Shown piece by piece: positions 16,900-25,770 of a DNA stretch of 64,000 nt. The stretch is taken from positions 1-64,000 of the forward strand of contig JAFRBR010000024.1 of assembly GCA_017404795.1 (NCBI GenBank), given 5' to 3'. The number at the start of each line of letters is the position of its first letter. Position 1 is the first letter of the stretch. The stretch is from Candidatus Saccharimonadota bacterium (GTDB lineage Bacteria; Patescibacteriota; Saccharimonadia; Saccharimonadales; Saccharimonadaceae). The notes under the pieces are model-generated. The model had not been told where the DNA came from. It saw only the letters and a program-made list of their open reading frames with translations, and ran no database searches. The translations under genes were made by a program, and so were the position numbers.

Positions 16900-17303
16900 A
16901 CGGAGGCGCCTTTTTTCTTGTAGAATTCTTGAGCGGCTTCGCGGCCGTTGCCACAGGTGAATTCGAGACATTTGCAACCTTTTTCTTTGGACCAGTCGAG
17001 CATGGCGTCCCAAAGAGCGGAGCCGATGCCTTTGCCACGAATGCTGGAGTCGGTGACAAAATCTTCGAGATAAGAATTTTTGCGGGTGATGGGGCCCATT
17101 TTGACGGAAAGAGTGGCGATGCCAAGAATTTGGCCGTCTTCTTCGGCGATGAGCATGTCGTGGTAGGGAGAAGCGATAAGCTCCTTGAACCATTCTTCAG
17201 GGATTTCGCCGCGGTCTTTGCCGCTTCTGGACAACTGAATCAGTAATTCTCTGATGCGGTTGGCGGTTTCTGGCGTGTATTCTTTTAATGTAGTGACTTT
17301 CAT
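16863..17303 (-). CDS. GNAT family N-acetyltransferase
   Basis: 146 residues. The acetyl-CoA binding motif A reads SYLEDFVTDSSIRGKGIGSALWDAML, with the R/Q-x-x-G-x-G/A-type loop RGKGIGS. The following strand-helix is KCLEFTCGNGREAAQEFYKKKG and the aromatic tail is fairly typical. The acceptor is not predictable; amino groups of small molecules or protein N-termini are usual. It overlaps the end of the mutase gene upstream by 4 nt (start ATG near TCAT), so it is in an operon with 17300-18616 and 18609-19370. It converges with the polymerase gene. Confidence 0.9.
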   Translation of the reverse strand: MKVTTLKEYTPETANRIRELLIQLSRSGKDRGEIPEEWFKELIASPYHDMLIAEEDGQILGIATLSVKMGPITRKNSYLEDFVTDSSIRGKGIGSALWDAMLDWSKEKGCKCLEFTCGNGREAAQEFYKKKGASVYDTNFFRKEIE

Positions 17304-18616
17304 AAAATTTCTCCTAACTTTTCTTTTAGTTCATCAGCTAGCTTAGTGATGACAGATTCATCATCTCCCCACATGGTGATGCGGATGAGGTTTTCGGTGC
17401 CGGAGGGGCGGACGAGGAGGCGACCGGAGACGGATTTAAGTTTATCATCGTAGTCTGAAAGAAGTTGACTTGCGGTTTTGGACTCCTTGAGAGCTTGCTT
17501 TTGTTCGGGAGTGGCGGTCATATTGACGATAACTTGGGGGAATTTGGTGATGATGGAAGCGAGGTCGGCTAGAGATTTGCCGGAATCGGCGACGGCTTTG
17601 GTAGTGAGAAGGGCGGTAAGCATACCATCACCGGAGGTAAGGCCAGGGAGAATGACATGGCCGTTTTGCTCGGAACCGATCTTGATGTCGTGCTCGAGCA
17701 TGGCGGCGACGACGTTGGGGTCGCCAACAGCGGTGATTTCGGTGTGGATATTGGCATCTTTGGCCCAGTTGAGTAAACCCTGATTGGCCATGACAGTAGT
17801 GACGATAGCGTCGAGTTCTAAGTATTGGGAAAGGAAGGCGAGCATTTGGTCGCCGTCGACTTCGTGGCCTTCGTGATCTATGGCGAGACAGCGGTCACCA
17901 TCGCCGTCAAAAGCGACGCCGAAGTCGAGGTGATTTTCTGTGACGAGTTTCATGAGTGACTCGAGATGGGTGGAACCACAGTCTTTATTGATATCAGTGT
18001 TGTATTTTTGCGAGCAATTGATGAGTTCGACTTTGGCGCCGAGTTTTTCAAAAATCTGGGAACCTACGACACTGGTGGCGCCATTGGCGCAGTCCATACC
18101 GATATGAAGACCGTTAAAATTGGCTGGGGCAGCGTAGTTTTCTAAATGGGAGATGTAGAGTTCGAGCGCCTCGGCGTGGAGGTCTGCGCGGTCGGAGACG
18201 GACACTGGGTCGTATGAAAGGTCGGTGGTGAGGGAAGCTTCGATTGTAGAACGGCCTTGTTCGCAGAGTTTGGCGCCTTGGTCGGTCCCACGTTCAAAAA
18301 TCTTGATGCCGTTGTCGGTGTAGGGATTGTGAGAAGCGGTGACATCGATGGCAAAATCAAAGCCCATTTCGTAAAAACAGTAGTTAATGCCAGGGGTGGG
18401 GAGGATGCCGGCGCGGGCGTATTCGACACCAAAAGTTTCGCAGGCGGTGGCGAGATCTTGGAGAATCCATTCGGTGGATTCGCGAGTGTCGCCGGCGAGG
18501 AAAACTCTGATATTATCCCCAGAGTAGTTGATGAGACCGCGGATGATTTTGGCTAAGAATTCTGGGGTAAAGTCGGTGGCTTTGCTACGGATGCCATCGG
18601 TACCAAATTTATGCAT
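17300..18616 (-). CDS. glmM: Phosphohexomutase, GlmM-like
   Basis: 438 residues from the ATG at 18616, chosen because AAAGGAG precedes it and homology starts at HKFGTDGIRSKATDF. Alpha-D-phosphohexomutase family: catalytic phosphoserine in DVTASHNPYTDNGIKIF, metal loop FDGDGDRC, sugar-binding EQNGH and phosphate-binding RPSGTENLIRI. The GTDGIR start and overall size favour phosphoglucosamine mutase (GlcN-6-P to GlcN-1-P), which would link to GlmS at 10906. A phosphomannomutase role cannot be excluded. It overlaps the upstream acyltransferase gene by 8 nt and the acetyltransferase downstream by 4 nt. Confidence 0.85.
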   Translation of the reverse strand: MHKFGTDGIRSKATDFTPEFLAKIIRGLINYSGDNIRVFLAGDTRESTEWILQDLATACETFGVEYARAGILPTPGINYCFYEMGFDFAIDVTASHNPYTDNGIKIFERGTDQGAKLCEQGRSTIEASLTTDLSYDPVSVSDRADLHAEALELYISHLENYAAPANFNGLHIGMDCANGATSVVGSQIFEKLGAKVELINCSQKYNTDINKDCGSTHLESLMKLVTENHLDFGVAFDGDGDRCLAIDHEGHEVDGDQMLAFLSQYLELDAIVTTVMANQGLLNWAKDANIHTEITAVGDPNVVAAMLEHDIKIGSEQNGHVILPGLTSGDGMLTALLTTKAVADSGKSLADLASIITKFPQVIVNMTATPEQKQALKESKTASQLLSDYDDKLKSVSGRLLVRPSGTENLIRITMWGDDESVITKLADELKEKLGEIL

Positions 18617-19370
18617 GGTTGCTCCTTTCGAGTTGTTTAATGAGTACATCTAGAGTAAGAATGACGTCTTTGGTGGTGCTGCCGCGGGAGAGGTCGGCGA
18701 GAGGACAAGCGAAGCCCTGGATGATGGGACCGGCAATGGTGAAACCGCCGAAACGCTCCATGGCTTTGTAGAGGAGATTGCCGGAGTTAAGGTCGGGGGT
18801 GATGAGGATGTTGGCAGTGCCTTTAATTTGCGAGGTGGGGAATTTTTTGGTGGAGATTTCGGGGATGATGGCGGCGTCGAGCTGCATTTCGCCATCGATG
18901 AGATAGTCGGGGTGGTTTTGTCTGATTTGATCGATAACGAAATGAATTTTTTCTAGGTCGGGATTTTTGCCACCGGAGCCGTTGGTGGAGTAGGAGAGCA
19001 TGGCGATTTTGGGTTGGTCGCCAGTGAAGTTGGTGAAAGTTTCGGCGGTGTCGGCGACGATGGTGTAGAGCTGGTCTTTAGTTGGCAGCTTGTTAACGCC
19101 GCCGTCGGCGAGAGCGTAAAGCTGGCTGTCTTTCTGGCAAATGAAGGAGCTGGAGAAATAGTCGGATTTTAAGGGGATGCCGGCTTTGTAAGCCAAAAGG
19201 ACATCACGCGAGGAGTAGTCGAGGCCGGAGAGGATGGAGTCGGCTTGGTGGTGGTTTAACATCTCGGTGGCTTGTTCTAGGCTATCGGCTGGTAAAAATT
19301 CGACCTCTGGGAAGCTCTGGATAGCTTCCTTAATAATAGGGTTGCTTAATTCGGGGATAATAATTTTCAT
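18609..19370 (-). CDS. Phosphate acetyl/butyryltransferase-like protein
   Basis: 253 residues resembling the C-terminal domain of Pta (phosphate acyltransferase, acetyl-CoA plus phosphate to acetyl-phosphate). Recognisable are DSILSGLDYSSRDVL, IAMLSYSTNGSGG (Pta usually AMLSFSTKGS), DGEMQLDAAIIPEI, ANILITPDLNSGNLLYK and GPIIQGFACPLADLSRG. It is shorter than the usual 320-330 residues, the N-terminal subdomain being trimmed, so activity is not certain. First gene of a minus-strand operon with the mutase and acetyltransferase. No acetate kinase is seen nearby. Confidence 0.82.
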   Translation of the reverse strand: MKIIIPELSNPIIKEAIQSFPEVEFLPADSLEQATEMLNHHQADSILSGLDYSSRDVLLAYKAGIPLKSDYFSSSFICQKDSQLYALADGGVNKLPTKDQLYTIVADTAETFTNFTGDQPKIAMLSYSTNGSGGKNPDLEKIHFVIDQIRQNHPDYLIDGEMQLDAAIIPEISTKKFPTSQIKGTANILITPDLNSGNLLYKAMERFGGFTIAGPIIQGFACPLADLSRGSTTKDVILTLDVLIKQLERSNHA

Positions 19371-19478
19371 AGGTAAATTATAGCACAGTTGGGGATATTT
19401 TGCTGGTTAGTTATGCTGAGAGGATTTGGTGGGTTGATTTTGTGAAATGTGATTTGCTGTTAATAGGATTATGGTACT

Positions 19479-21359
19479 TTACTTATCGACTACTTCTCCT
19501 TCAACCGCATCGTCGTCTGATTTTTTGTCTTCAGATTTTGAGTCGTCTTTTGAGATCTCTTGGTAGAGCTTGGCGCCGATCGGCATGATGCGGTCGTTTA
19601 AATCTTTCATGGCGGATTCGTAGGTATCTTTGTCCGACTTGTCGTCGTTTAAGACCTTTTTAGCTTCTTCGACGGCCTTCTTGATGGTGTCCTTGTCGTT
19701 ATCGCTGATTTTGTCCTTATACTCAGTGGGCATTTTTTCGGCTTGGTAGATGGAGTTTTCGAGCATGTTCTTGGCGTCGACAGAATCACGCTTCTTCTTA
19801 TCTTCGTCGGCGTGAGCTTCGGCTTCTTGGCGGGCCTTTTCGATATCATCCTTACTCATATTGCCGGAGTTTTGGATGGTGATGGACTGCTCTTTGCCGG
19901 TGCCCTTATCCTTGGCGGTGACGTTCAAGATGCCGTTGGCGTCGAGGTTGAAGGTGACTTCGATTTGAGGAACGCCGCGAGGAGCAGGGGCGATACCATC
20001 GAGAATGAAACGGCCGAGAGATTTGTTGTCGGCGGCAAATTCGCGCTCGCCTTGAAGGACGTGGATTTCGACCTGGGGTTGATTGTCGGAAGCGGTAGAG
20101 AAGACCTCGGATTTACTGGTCGGGATGGTGGTGTTGCGGTCGATCAACGGAGTACGGACACCGCCCATAGTCTCGATACCGAGAGTAAGAGGCGTAACGT
20201 CGAGCAAGAGAATATCCTTGACGTCGCCTTGGAGGACGCCACCCTGGATAGCGGCACCGACAGCGACAACTTCGTCTGGATTGACGCCTTGCATGGGGTC
20301 TTTGCCGAAGATGGATTTGACCTTTTCGACGACGGCGGGCATACGAGTCATACCACCGACCATGACGATTTCGTCGATGTCCTTGGTAGTGAGTTTGGCA
20401 TCCTTGAGAGCCTTCTTAACAGGCTCTTCGAGGCGGTCTAGGAGGTCGCTAACTAGCTCTTCGAGCTTGGCGCGAGTCAAGGTATATTCAAAGTGCTTGG
20501 GGCCATCAGCATCGGCGGAAAGGAAGGGAAGGTTGATGTCGGTAGATGTGCTACTGGACAACTCTTTCTTGGCTTTTTCGGCTTCGTCCTTGACGCGCTG
20601 CATGGCGGCGGCGTCGCCTTTGATGTCAATGCCGGACTCTTTCTTGAATTCGTCGACGAGGAAATTAACGATTGTATTATCAAAATCTTCACCACCGAGG
20701 TGAGTGTCGCCGTTGGTGGACATCACTTCAAAAACGCCGTCACCGAGCTCCAAGATGGAGACATCGAAAGTACCACCACCGAGGTCGAAGACGACGATTT
20801 TTTCGTCTTTTTTGGATTCGAGGCCGTAGGCCAAAGCTGCGGCGGTAGGCTCGTTGATGATACGCTTGACCTCGAGACCGGCGATTTTGCCGGCGTCTTT
20901 AGTGGCTTGGCGCTGAGAATCGTCAAAATAGGCTGGGACAGTGATAATAGCTTCGGTGACTGGTTCGCCGAGGAAGGCTTCGGCGTCGGCCTTGATCTTG
21001 GAGAGGACCATAGCGCTGATTTCCTCTGGAGTGTATTCTTTGTCGTCCATTTTGACAGCTACGCCGCTGCCCTTCTTGACAATCTTATAAGGGCTGATTT
21101 CGGTGTCGCGCTGGACTTCTTTGTCGGTAAATTTGCGGCCGATGAGGCGCTTGATGCCGTAGATAGTGTTCTTGGGGTTGGTGACCCGTTGGCGCTGGGC
21201 GACTTTGCCGACTAGGCGTTCGCCCTTCTTGGTGACGGCGACTACGCTAGGTGTAGTGCGGTCGCCTTCGGCGTTAGTAATTACCTCTGGTTTGCCGGCT
21301 ACCATGTAAGCGAATGCGCTGTTTGTGGTGCCTAAATCGATTCCGATAATTTTGCTCAT
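19479..21359 (-). CDS. dnaK: Chaperone protein DnaK (Hsp70)
   Basis: 626 residues starting [16 protein letters not shown] at 21359, where AGGAGGAAAAAT gives a strong ribosome site; a longer upstream frame runs through the structured leader and is rejected. ATPase domain: phosphate-1 loop [10 protein letters not shown], phosphate-2 loop [15 protein letters not shown], adenosine motif [14 protein letters not shown]. The linker/substrate domain has [14 protein letters not shown], and the acidic C-terminus ends VEGEVVDK. It is an ATP-dependent folding chaperone working with GrpE (60691) and a DnaJ not in this window. Transcription is under two CIRCE operators with a hairpin element in the leader. 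Alone, not next to grpE. Confidence 0.98.
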   Translation of the reverse strand: MSKIIGIDLGTTNSAFAYMVAGKPEVITNAEGDRTTPSVVAVTKKGERLVGKVAQRQRVTNPKNTIYGIKRLIGRKFTDKEVQRDTEISPYKIVKKGSGVAVKMDDKEYTPEEISAMVLSKIKADAEAFLGEPVTEAIITVPAYFDDSQRQATKDAGKIAGLEVKRIINEPTAAALAYGLESKKDEKIVVFDLGGGTFDVSILELGDGVFEVMSTNGDTHLGGEDFDNTIVNFLVDEFKKESGIDIKGDAAAMQRVKDEAEKAKKELSSSTSTDINLPFLSADADGPKHFEYTLTRAKLEELVSDLLDRLEEPVKKALKDAKLTTKDIDEIVMVGGMTRMPAVVEKVKSIFGKDPMQGVNPDEVVAVGAAIQGGVLQGDVKDILLLDVTPLTLGIETMGGVRTPLIDRNTTIPTSKSEVFSTASDNQPQVEIHVLQGEREFAADNKSLGRFILDGIAPAPRGVPQIEVTFNLDANGILNVTAKDKGTGKEQSITIQNSGNMSKDDIEKARQEAEAHADEDKKKRDSVDAKNMLENSIYQAEKMPTEYKDKISDNDKDTIKKAVEEAKKVLNDDKSDKDTYESAMKDLNDRIMPIGAKLYQEISKDDSKSEDKKSDDDAVEGEVVDK

Positions 21360-21375
21360 AATATTTTTCCTCCTC

Positions 21376-21494
21376 GAAACATCTATTAGTATCTCTCGGA
21401 CACGCGTCGATTTCCCCTGTCGCCACAGGGGAAATCGCGCTAATTCTCGCCTTGCCAGGCTCCGAAATGTCCTCAAGACACTAATAGATGTTTC
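21376..21494. repeat. Nested-hairpin element E2, in the dnaK leader
   Basis: Perfect 15 bp arms GAAACATCTATTAGT (21376-21390) and its complement (21480-21494) enclose a 12 bp perfect inner stem GATTTCCCCTGT-CGCC-ACAGGGGAAATC. Junctions read CTCTCGGAC on the left and GTCCTC on the right. It is transcribed between the dnaK promoter and its ribosome site, which begins about 7 nt after the arm. It may therefore act on dnaK translation (for example as a thermosensor), or simply be a tolerated insertion. Confidence 0.75.
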
Positions 21495-21509
21495 CGATTA
21501 ATTAATTTT

Positions 21510-21536
21510 CTGGCACTCTATATAGGTGAGTGCTAA
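21510..21536 (-). promoter_or_regulatory. CIRCE operator, downstream copy, dnaK
   Basis: CTGGCACTC-N9-GAGTGCTAA matches the CIRCE consensus TTAGCACTC-N9-GAGTGCTAA in 16 of 18 positions. It is the HrcA repressor site, placed just after the expected transcription start of dnaK. HrcA itself is encoded at 59925. Confidence 0.9.
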
Positions 21537-21545
21537 TCTACCTCT

Positions 21546-21574
21546 ATTGTAGCACATTGGCAGTCATAGTGCAA
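21546..21574 (-). promoter_or_regulatory. dnaK promoter between two CIRCE sites
   Basis: On the minus strand TTGCAC (21574-21569) and TACAAT (21551-21546) are 17 bp apart, a sigma-70 type promoter. The -35 box lies inside the upstream CIRCE and the start point falls next to the downstream CIRCE, so HrcA bound at either site should block polymerase. Confidence 0.75.
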
Positions 21575-21583
21575 GAGTGCTAA
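21557..21583 (-). promoter_or_regulatory. CIRCE operator, upstream copy, dnaK
   Basis: TTGGCAGTC-N9-GAGTGCTAA, a CIRCE with one perfect half and a left half with two mismatches to consensus. It covers the -35 box of the dnaK promoter. Doubling of CIRCE is common at tightly controlled chaperone genes in Gram-positive lineages. Confidence 0.8.
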
Positions 21584-21696
21584 TACAGGGGTGGAGTGAA
21601 AAAAGTGGGATAAAAAGACGATTTGGAGCGAAATTTGGTAGAAATTTGGTAGAAATTGCTTGCTAAAGTTGAAAGAATAGGGTATACTTAGGGATA

Positions 21697-22668
21697 ATGA
21701 GCGGTAAAAAAGACGATATTTTGAGTGCAAAAGGATTAGAGAATATTGCCGAGCCGGAGACGAGAGATTTAGAGAGCGAAGAGGAATTATCTGATGAAGA
21801 ACTAGCGATTACGGCAGAAAACGTAGATGCTTTTGCGGATGATTCGGTGAGACTATATTTAAGAGAAATTGGTAAGATTCCTCTGCTGACTCCAGAGGAA
21901 GAGGCGGATTTGGCCCAGAGGATTGTGAAGGGGGACAAGAAGGCCAAGGACAAGATGGTGGAGTCTAATATGCGGCTGGTGGTGTCGATTGCTAAGCAAT
22001 ATGGGGGGCGGGGGTTGGACTTTCTTGATTTGATTCAGGAGGGGAATACGGGGTTACTACGCGCGGTGGAGAAGTTTGACCCGGATAAAGGGTTTAAGTT
22101 TTCGACCTATGCGACTTGGTGGGTGAGGCAGGCGATTACAAGGGCGATTGCGGATCAGGCACGGACGATTCGGATACCGGTACATATGGTGGAGACGATC
22201 AATAAGGTTTTACGCACGACCCGGAAGTTGACCTCGGAGCTAAATCGGGAGCCGACCAATGAGGAAATTGCTAAGGCGTTAGATATGGAGCCAGAAAAAG
22301 TAGACTATGTGATGCGGATTAAGCAAGATATTGCGTCGCTGGATGCGTCGGTGGGGCGAGAGGGGGATGATGAGGACAGTGTGCTGGGTGATTTTGTAGA
22401 GGATGAAGAGCGGGACTCGCCAGAGGAATCGGCGGCGAATCAGATTTTGAAAGAGCAGTTGTCGGAGATTATTGCGACTTTGACAGATCGGGAGCAGAAG
22501 ATAATTCGACTGCGATTCGGAATTGGTGGTGGACGGCCACATACTTTGGAAGAGGTGGGGAATGAATTTGATGTAACGCGGGAGCGGATTCGCCAGATTG
22601 AGGCGAAGGCGCTATCAAAACTACGCAAAAACAAAGAAACGAGAAAATTACACGAATATTTAAAATAG
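21697..22668 (+). CDS. sigA: Primary sigma factor (RpoD/SigA family)
   Basis: 323 residues, shorter than SigA of Bacillus (about 370) because region 1.1 is nearly absent. Region 1.2 starts [16 protein letters not shown]; regions 2.1-2.4 contain [29 protein letters not shown] and [13 protein letters not shown]. Regions 3 and 4.2 end with [23 protein letters not shown]. It directs RNA polymerase to TTGACA/TATAAT promoters, which fits those seen here. TTGCTA-17-TATACT stands upstream with 8 nt between the -10 box and the ATG, so its own mRNA is almost leaderless. The CIRCE-bearing dnaK promoter fires away from it. Confidence 0.96.
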   Translation: MSGKKDDILSAKGLENIAEPETRDLESEEELSDEELAITAENVDAFADDSVRLYLREIGKIPLLTPEEEADLAQRIVKGDKKAKDKMVESNMRLVVSIAKQYGGRGLDFLDLIQEGNTGLLRAVEKFDPDKGFKFSTYATWWVRQAITRAIADQARTIRIPVHMVETINKVLRTTRKLTSELNREPTNEEIAKALDMEPEKVDYVMRIKQDIASLDASVGREGDDEDSVLGDFVEDEERDSPEESAANQILKEQLSEIIATLTDREQKIIRLRFGIGGGRPHTLEEVGNEFDVTRERIRQIEAKALSKLRKNKETRKLHEYLK

Positions 22669-22676
22669 GAGGTAAA

Positions 22677-23084
22677 ATGAAGAAATTATTATGTGGACTG
22701 ATGGCGGTATTGATGGGGGGGATGTTGATGACACCAATGATGATGGAGCCGGTATATGCAGAATGTCCAGATGGCTGTGTCCCTACTTCGATATTAGGGA
22801 ACGCTACCGGTAGTGACGGGGAAAAATGTAGTTGCGATGATGGTAGTGGTTCGGAAATAATGCGGATTTTGAATTTGATAGTGAGTATCATGACGATTGG
22901 GGTGGGGATATTGGGGGTGGTAGGTATTACGATAGTGGGGATTCAGTACCTGACAGCGGGTGGTAGCGAAGAGAAGACGCGCAAAGCTAAGCAGAGGTTG
23001 TTTGAGATTGTGATTGGGTTGGTGGTGTATGTGTTGATTTATGCGCTACTGAGCTGGTTGGTGCCGGATTTTCATCCGTTTTAG
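22677..23084 (+). CDS. Small TrbC/VirB2-like (T4SS pilin-like) membrane protein
   Basis: 135 residues: a signal peptide (about 1-27, ending VYAEC), a short Cys-containing loop (CPDGC, CSC), then two membrane helices (about 62-85 and 108-130) separated by YLTAGGSEEKTRKAKQR. This layout and the glycine-to-lysine loop match the T4SS-pilin-like proteins common in CPR genomes (TrbC/VirB2 family). AGGAGG precedes the ATG, and it lies 8 nt after sigA, so it may be read from the sigA promoter. There are no other T4SS genes in the window. Whether it forms a pilus or a membrane pore is unknown. Confidence 0.65.
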   Translation: MKKLLCGLMAVLMGGMLMTPMMMEPVYAECPDGCVPTSILGNATGSDGEKCSCDDGSGSEIMRILNLIVSIMTIGVGILGVVGITIVGIQYLTAGGSEEKTRKAKQRLFEIVIGLVVYVLIYALLSWLVPDFHPF

Positions 23085-23094
23085 GAGTTGATAA

Positions 23095-24006
23095 GTGAAG
23101 AGGTTGTTGATTGTATATAATCCACGGTCATCTAGAGCTGAGGATGTGAGGGCGGAAGTGCTAGACAAGGCAAAGAATTTGCCAGGGATGATGGTAGGCA
23201 AATACGAGATTGAAAAAACAGATGTAGACCAGAACGCGAAGAAATTTGCGAAGATACTGAAAGATGGTGACATGGTGCTCTCGGCGGGGGGTGATGCGAC
23301 GGGAGTGATTGCGATAAATGGAATAATAGAGTCGGGGAAAGATGCGACGCTGGCGGTGCTACCGTATGGGAATTTTAATGATCTCGCGAGAACACTAGGG
23401 ACGGAGAAATTTGAAGAGGTGTTTGATGAAGGCCGAAAGATAAAAAAACTGTATCCGTTGGAGATTATTGCGGAGGGGAAGCACGTGCGATACGCGACAT
23501 GTTATGTGACGATGGGAATGACGGCGGAGGCGGTGAAATTATACGATACGCCAAAAGTAAGGAAAAAATTAAAGACACGGATAGGGCGGGCGATTGGTTC
23601 GTATACGGAGCTAGCGGGGTGGTATTTTAAGAATCGGCGGGGGAGGGTGTTTATACCGGAATTTAAGTTGAATGGAGTATTACAGGATAAGAGAACTTCG
23701 GATTATGCGGCGGTGAACGGTAAGAGTATGGCGCGAGTGATGAAAGGGGGTGATGACTGGATGGATTCTAAGCGATTTCGGAGTGAGACGGATAGGCTGG
23801 CGAATTTCTGGCGACTATTTAAGCTGATGAGTAAGAGTATCTTGGCGCGAGTGCCGGGGAGTGAGACGACTGGAGACGTGCTAGAGTTTGTGGAGCCGAG
23901 CCGAGTGGAGGTGCAGGCGGAGGGGGAATCGCTGGTGTTTGACAAAGTGCAAAAAATTGAAATTAGAAAGGGAGCAAAATGTCTGAAAGTAATAACGAAG
24001 AACTAA
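23095..24006 (+). CDS. Diacylglycerol/lipid kinase-like protein
   Basis: 303 residues with a GTG start behind AGGAG. DAGK catalytic domain: LLIVYNPRSSRA at the N-terminus, the nucleotide loop LSAGGDATGVIAINGI (family GGDGT) and VLPYGNFNDLARTLG (family PLGTGNDFARTL). The C-terminal beta-sandwich domain ends VEVQAEGESLVFDKVQ, as in YegS/BmrU. It likely phosphorylates a lipid or prenol, feeding phospholipid or carrier-lipid recycling. The changed loop (GGDAT for GGDGT) deserves care. The next gene starts 28 nt inside it. Confidence 0.85.
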   Translation: MKRLLIVYNPRSSRAEDVRAEVLDKAKNLPGMMVGKYEIEKTDVDQNAKKFAKILKDGDMVLSAGGDATGVIAINGIIESGKDATLAVLPYGNFNDLARTLGTEKFEEVFDEGRKIKKLYPLEIIAEGKHVRYATCYVTMGMTAEAVKLYDTPKVRKKLKTRIGRAIGSYTELAGWYFKNRRGRVFIPEFKLNGVLQDKRTSDYAAVNGKSMARVMKGGDDWMDSKRFRSETDRLANFWRLFKLMSKSILARVPGSETTGDVLEFVEPSRVEVQAEGESLVFDKVQKIEIRKGAKCLKVITKN

Positions 24007-24785
24007 TAAAAATCATGAAATACATGCGGGCGCATTGGCCTTCGCCAGTGAAAGAGGAGTGGCAGGTAGGACTAGCTGAATATCCTAAAATATTGGCGCA
24101 AGTAGTGGAAGATTTAACTTTGGCGGCGACGCAGAATCGGAGGTTGATTAGACTGGCGGGAATATCGGGTTCGGGAAAAACGACGCAAATATTGCCGGCG
24201 GTAGAGGAATACTGTGAGAAAAATGGGTTTGAGCCGATTTTGATGGCGGCGCGGAGATTTGTGGAATATCATCCACATTATGAGGAAATTAAGGAATTCT
24301 ATGGTGAAGAGAATTTGCGAAAAATGACAGATGAATTTGCGACGATTATGTTGTTTTTGACTTTGGTTGAGTTGATGAAAGGCGGGTATGATATCGTGCT
24401 GGATGTGACATTGCTAGACCCCGAGATGGAAGGGGTATTGCTGAAAATGCTGGAGGCTAATAAATACGAGGCGTGGATATTGATGATTGCGGTAAGTCCG
24501 ACGGTGACGGAAAAATACTTGGAGGGGCGAGCTTGGCGGCACGACAAGGAGACGGAGCTAGAGTTTATTCGGGCGACTGGGGAGGCGTTGGAGTTTTATG
24601 CTGAGAAAGCGCCAGAAATGCGGATTGTGCTTTGGAGTGTATATGATAAGGAGCCGGTGTATGATGGGCCGGTAAAAAATTGTTTGGAGGTTTTTGAAAA
24701 ATATTCGACAAAAGAAGAATTGCCGGCACATGATGACGACCTTCGGCGAGAAGCAAAAATAAAATACTTACTAGAAACAACTTAA
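23979..24785 (+). CDS. Zeta-toxin-like P-loop kinase
   Basis: 268 residues. Walker A LAGISGSGKTTQ at about 59-70; a substrate-loop region AARRFVEYHPHYEEIKEFYGEE with the R-x-x-x-x-x-P-x-Y/H-x-x pattern of zeta toxin/UDP-GlcNAc kinases; a Walker B-like DIVLDVTLLDPE; and a lid-like EGRAWRHDKETE with arginines. Zeta family enzymes phosphorylate UDP-GlcNAc and block wall synthesis, though chromosomal relatives can be housekeeping. No epsilon antitoxin is seen. The start has AAAGGGAG and lies 28 nt inside the lipid-kinase gene, so the two are coupled. Substrate not proven. Confidence 0.6.
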   Translation: MSESNNEELIKIMKYMRAHWPSPVKEEWQVGLAEYPKILAQVVEDLTLAATQNRRLIRLAGISGSGKTTQILPAVEEYCEKNGFEPILMAARRFVEYHPHYEEIKEFYGEENLRKMTDEFATIMLFLTLVELMKGGYDIVLDVTLLDPEMEGVLLKMLEANKYEAWILMIAVSPTVTEKYLEGRAWRHDKETELEFIRATGEALEFYAEKAPEMRIVLWSVYDKEPVYDGPVKNCLEVFEKYSTKEELPAHDDDLRREAKIKYLLETT

Positions 24786-24794
24786 ATATTATTA

Positions 24795-24923
24795 TTTCAT
24801 AAATCTCACATTTCGGGAGCTTCGCAATGTGATAAATCGGAGATTTTATCACATTGCTTCGCCCTTTCGGCGACAAAATCAGAGATTTTGTCTTTACATC
24901 CCTCAATTGTGAGATTTATGAAA
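24795..24923. repeat. Nested-hairpin element E3, between convergent genes
   Basis: Perfect 16 bp arms TTTCATAAATCTCACA (24795-24810) and complement (24908-24923). Inside are two further stems: GCAATGTGATAAA with its complement, and GACAAAATC-AGA-GATTTTGTC. Junctions are TTTCGGGAGC and CATCCCTC. It fills the gap between two convergent genes and could double as a bidirectional terminator. Confidence 0.75.
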
Positions 24924-24928
24924 TTTAG

Positions 24929-25741
24929 TTATAGTTGGTTGAGGTTGATTTCGGGGAAGTGGGTGCGGATGTGCTCTGCGTAGCCGTTGTCGATATGTTG
25001 CCAGGCTTGGCGCATACGGGTGATTTCGGTGGGGTTGTCAAAATAGCTGAGGAAGGCCTGTTCAAATTCTTTAGGGGCTGGTCTGGATACCATGCGGGCG
25101 ACGTCCATATTGGGATTGCCGGTGCCAGCGAAACAGAAATCGATGACGCCGATAACTTTGTCGTTTTGGTCTAGCAGGATGTTGCCGAGGTTGAGATCGC
25201 CGTGAACGAGGCTTTGTTTTTCGGTTTGTTTGATATATTGATGGTCGGCGTCAATATGTTGGTCGTAATGCTCGTAATCTAGCTCGTGGAGAAAATCACT
25301 GAGGGGATACTGGACTGAATCGGGAGCGTCCTTGAGATCTATATGGGAAAGTTCTTTGATAAATTTGGCGACATCGTAAGCGACGCCAGTAAGAGCAGTA
25401 TGAGACAAGTGGTAGATGCGGTCACCTAGGGTGTAGCCCTCGATTTTCTGGTGAACGGAAAAAGGACGACCGTGAGAGTCGTAGTGTAATTGCATTTGGG
25501 GGGTGTAAAAACTGGTCTTGCCGTCGATAAAATTACAAACCGAGGCGTCTTTAACGATCATTTTGGACCAGAAAGGGTTGCGGGGGAAGCGGAAAAAGAA
25601 AGAACCTTGGTCGGTGGTGACTTCAATAACGATATTAGTCCAGCCGGTGAGGATGTGGTCAGTTTGGAGAATTTGATGCTCGGGTAATGTATCGGTGATG
25701 ATTTGATCTAATGGATCCTTAGTGGTAAAAAATTTGGTCAT
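24929..25741 (-). CDS. Aminoglycoside/choline phosphotransferase-like kinase
   Basis: 270 residues of the APH fold. The N-lobe has VIEVTTDQGSFFFRFPR, with the nucleotide-lysine strand replaced by arginine. The catalytic loop is LVHGDLNLGNILLD (Brenner motif HGDxxxxN) and the metal motif is VIGVIDFCFAGTGNP (IDFxxAxxGxP). Chromosomal members phosphorylate small alcohols or sugars; antibiotic resistance cannot be assumed. On the minus strand TATAAT ends 5 nt before the ATG, a leaderless arrangement, back-to-back with the promoter of 25771. Confidence 0.85.
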   Translation of the reverse strand: MTKFFTTKDPLDQIITDTLPEHQILQTDHILTGWTNIVIEVTTDQGSFFFRFPRNPFWSKMIVKDASVCNFIDGKTSFYTPQMQLHYDSHGRPFSVHQKIEGYTLGDRIYHLSHTALTGVAYDVAKFIKELSHIDLKDAPDSVQYPLSDFLHELDYEHYDQHIDADHQYIKQTEKQSLVHGDLNLGNILLDQNDKVIGVIDFCFAGTGNPNMDVARMVSRPAPKEFEQAFLSYFDNPTEITRMRQAWQHIDNGYAEHIRTHFPEINLNQL

Positions 25742-25746
25742 ACCCT

Positions 25747-25764
25747 ATTATAACATGGTATACT
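25747..25764. promoter_or_regulatory. Overlapping divergent leaderless promoters
   Basis: TATAAT on the minus strand (25752-25747) serves the kinase at 25741, and TATACT on the plus strand (25759-25764) serves the gene at 25771. Gaps to the start codons are 5 and 6 nt. The two -10 boxes are only 6 bp apart, so the promoters must compete. Confidence 0.6.
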
Positions 25765-25770
25765 GGTAAT

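Noticed and set aside
19743-21215. Long plus-strand frames opposite dnaK
   Set aside because: Typical shadows of a high-GC third-position gene; DnaK on the minus strand is unmistakable.
21361-21476. Upstream extension of DnaK by 39 codons
   Set aside because: It would translate the hairpin leader; the conserved start [10 protein letters not shown] has its own AGGAGG site.
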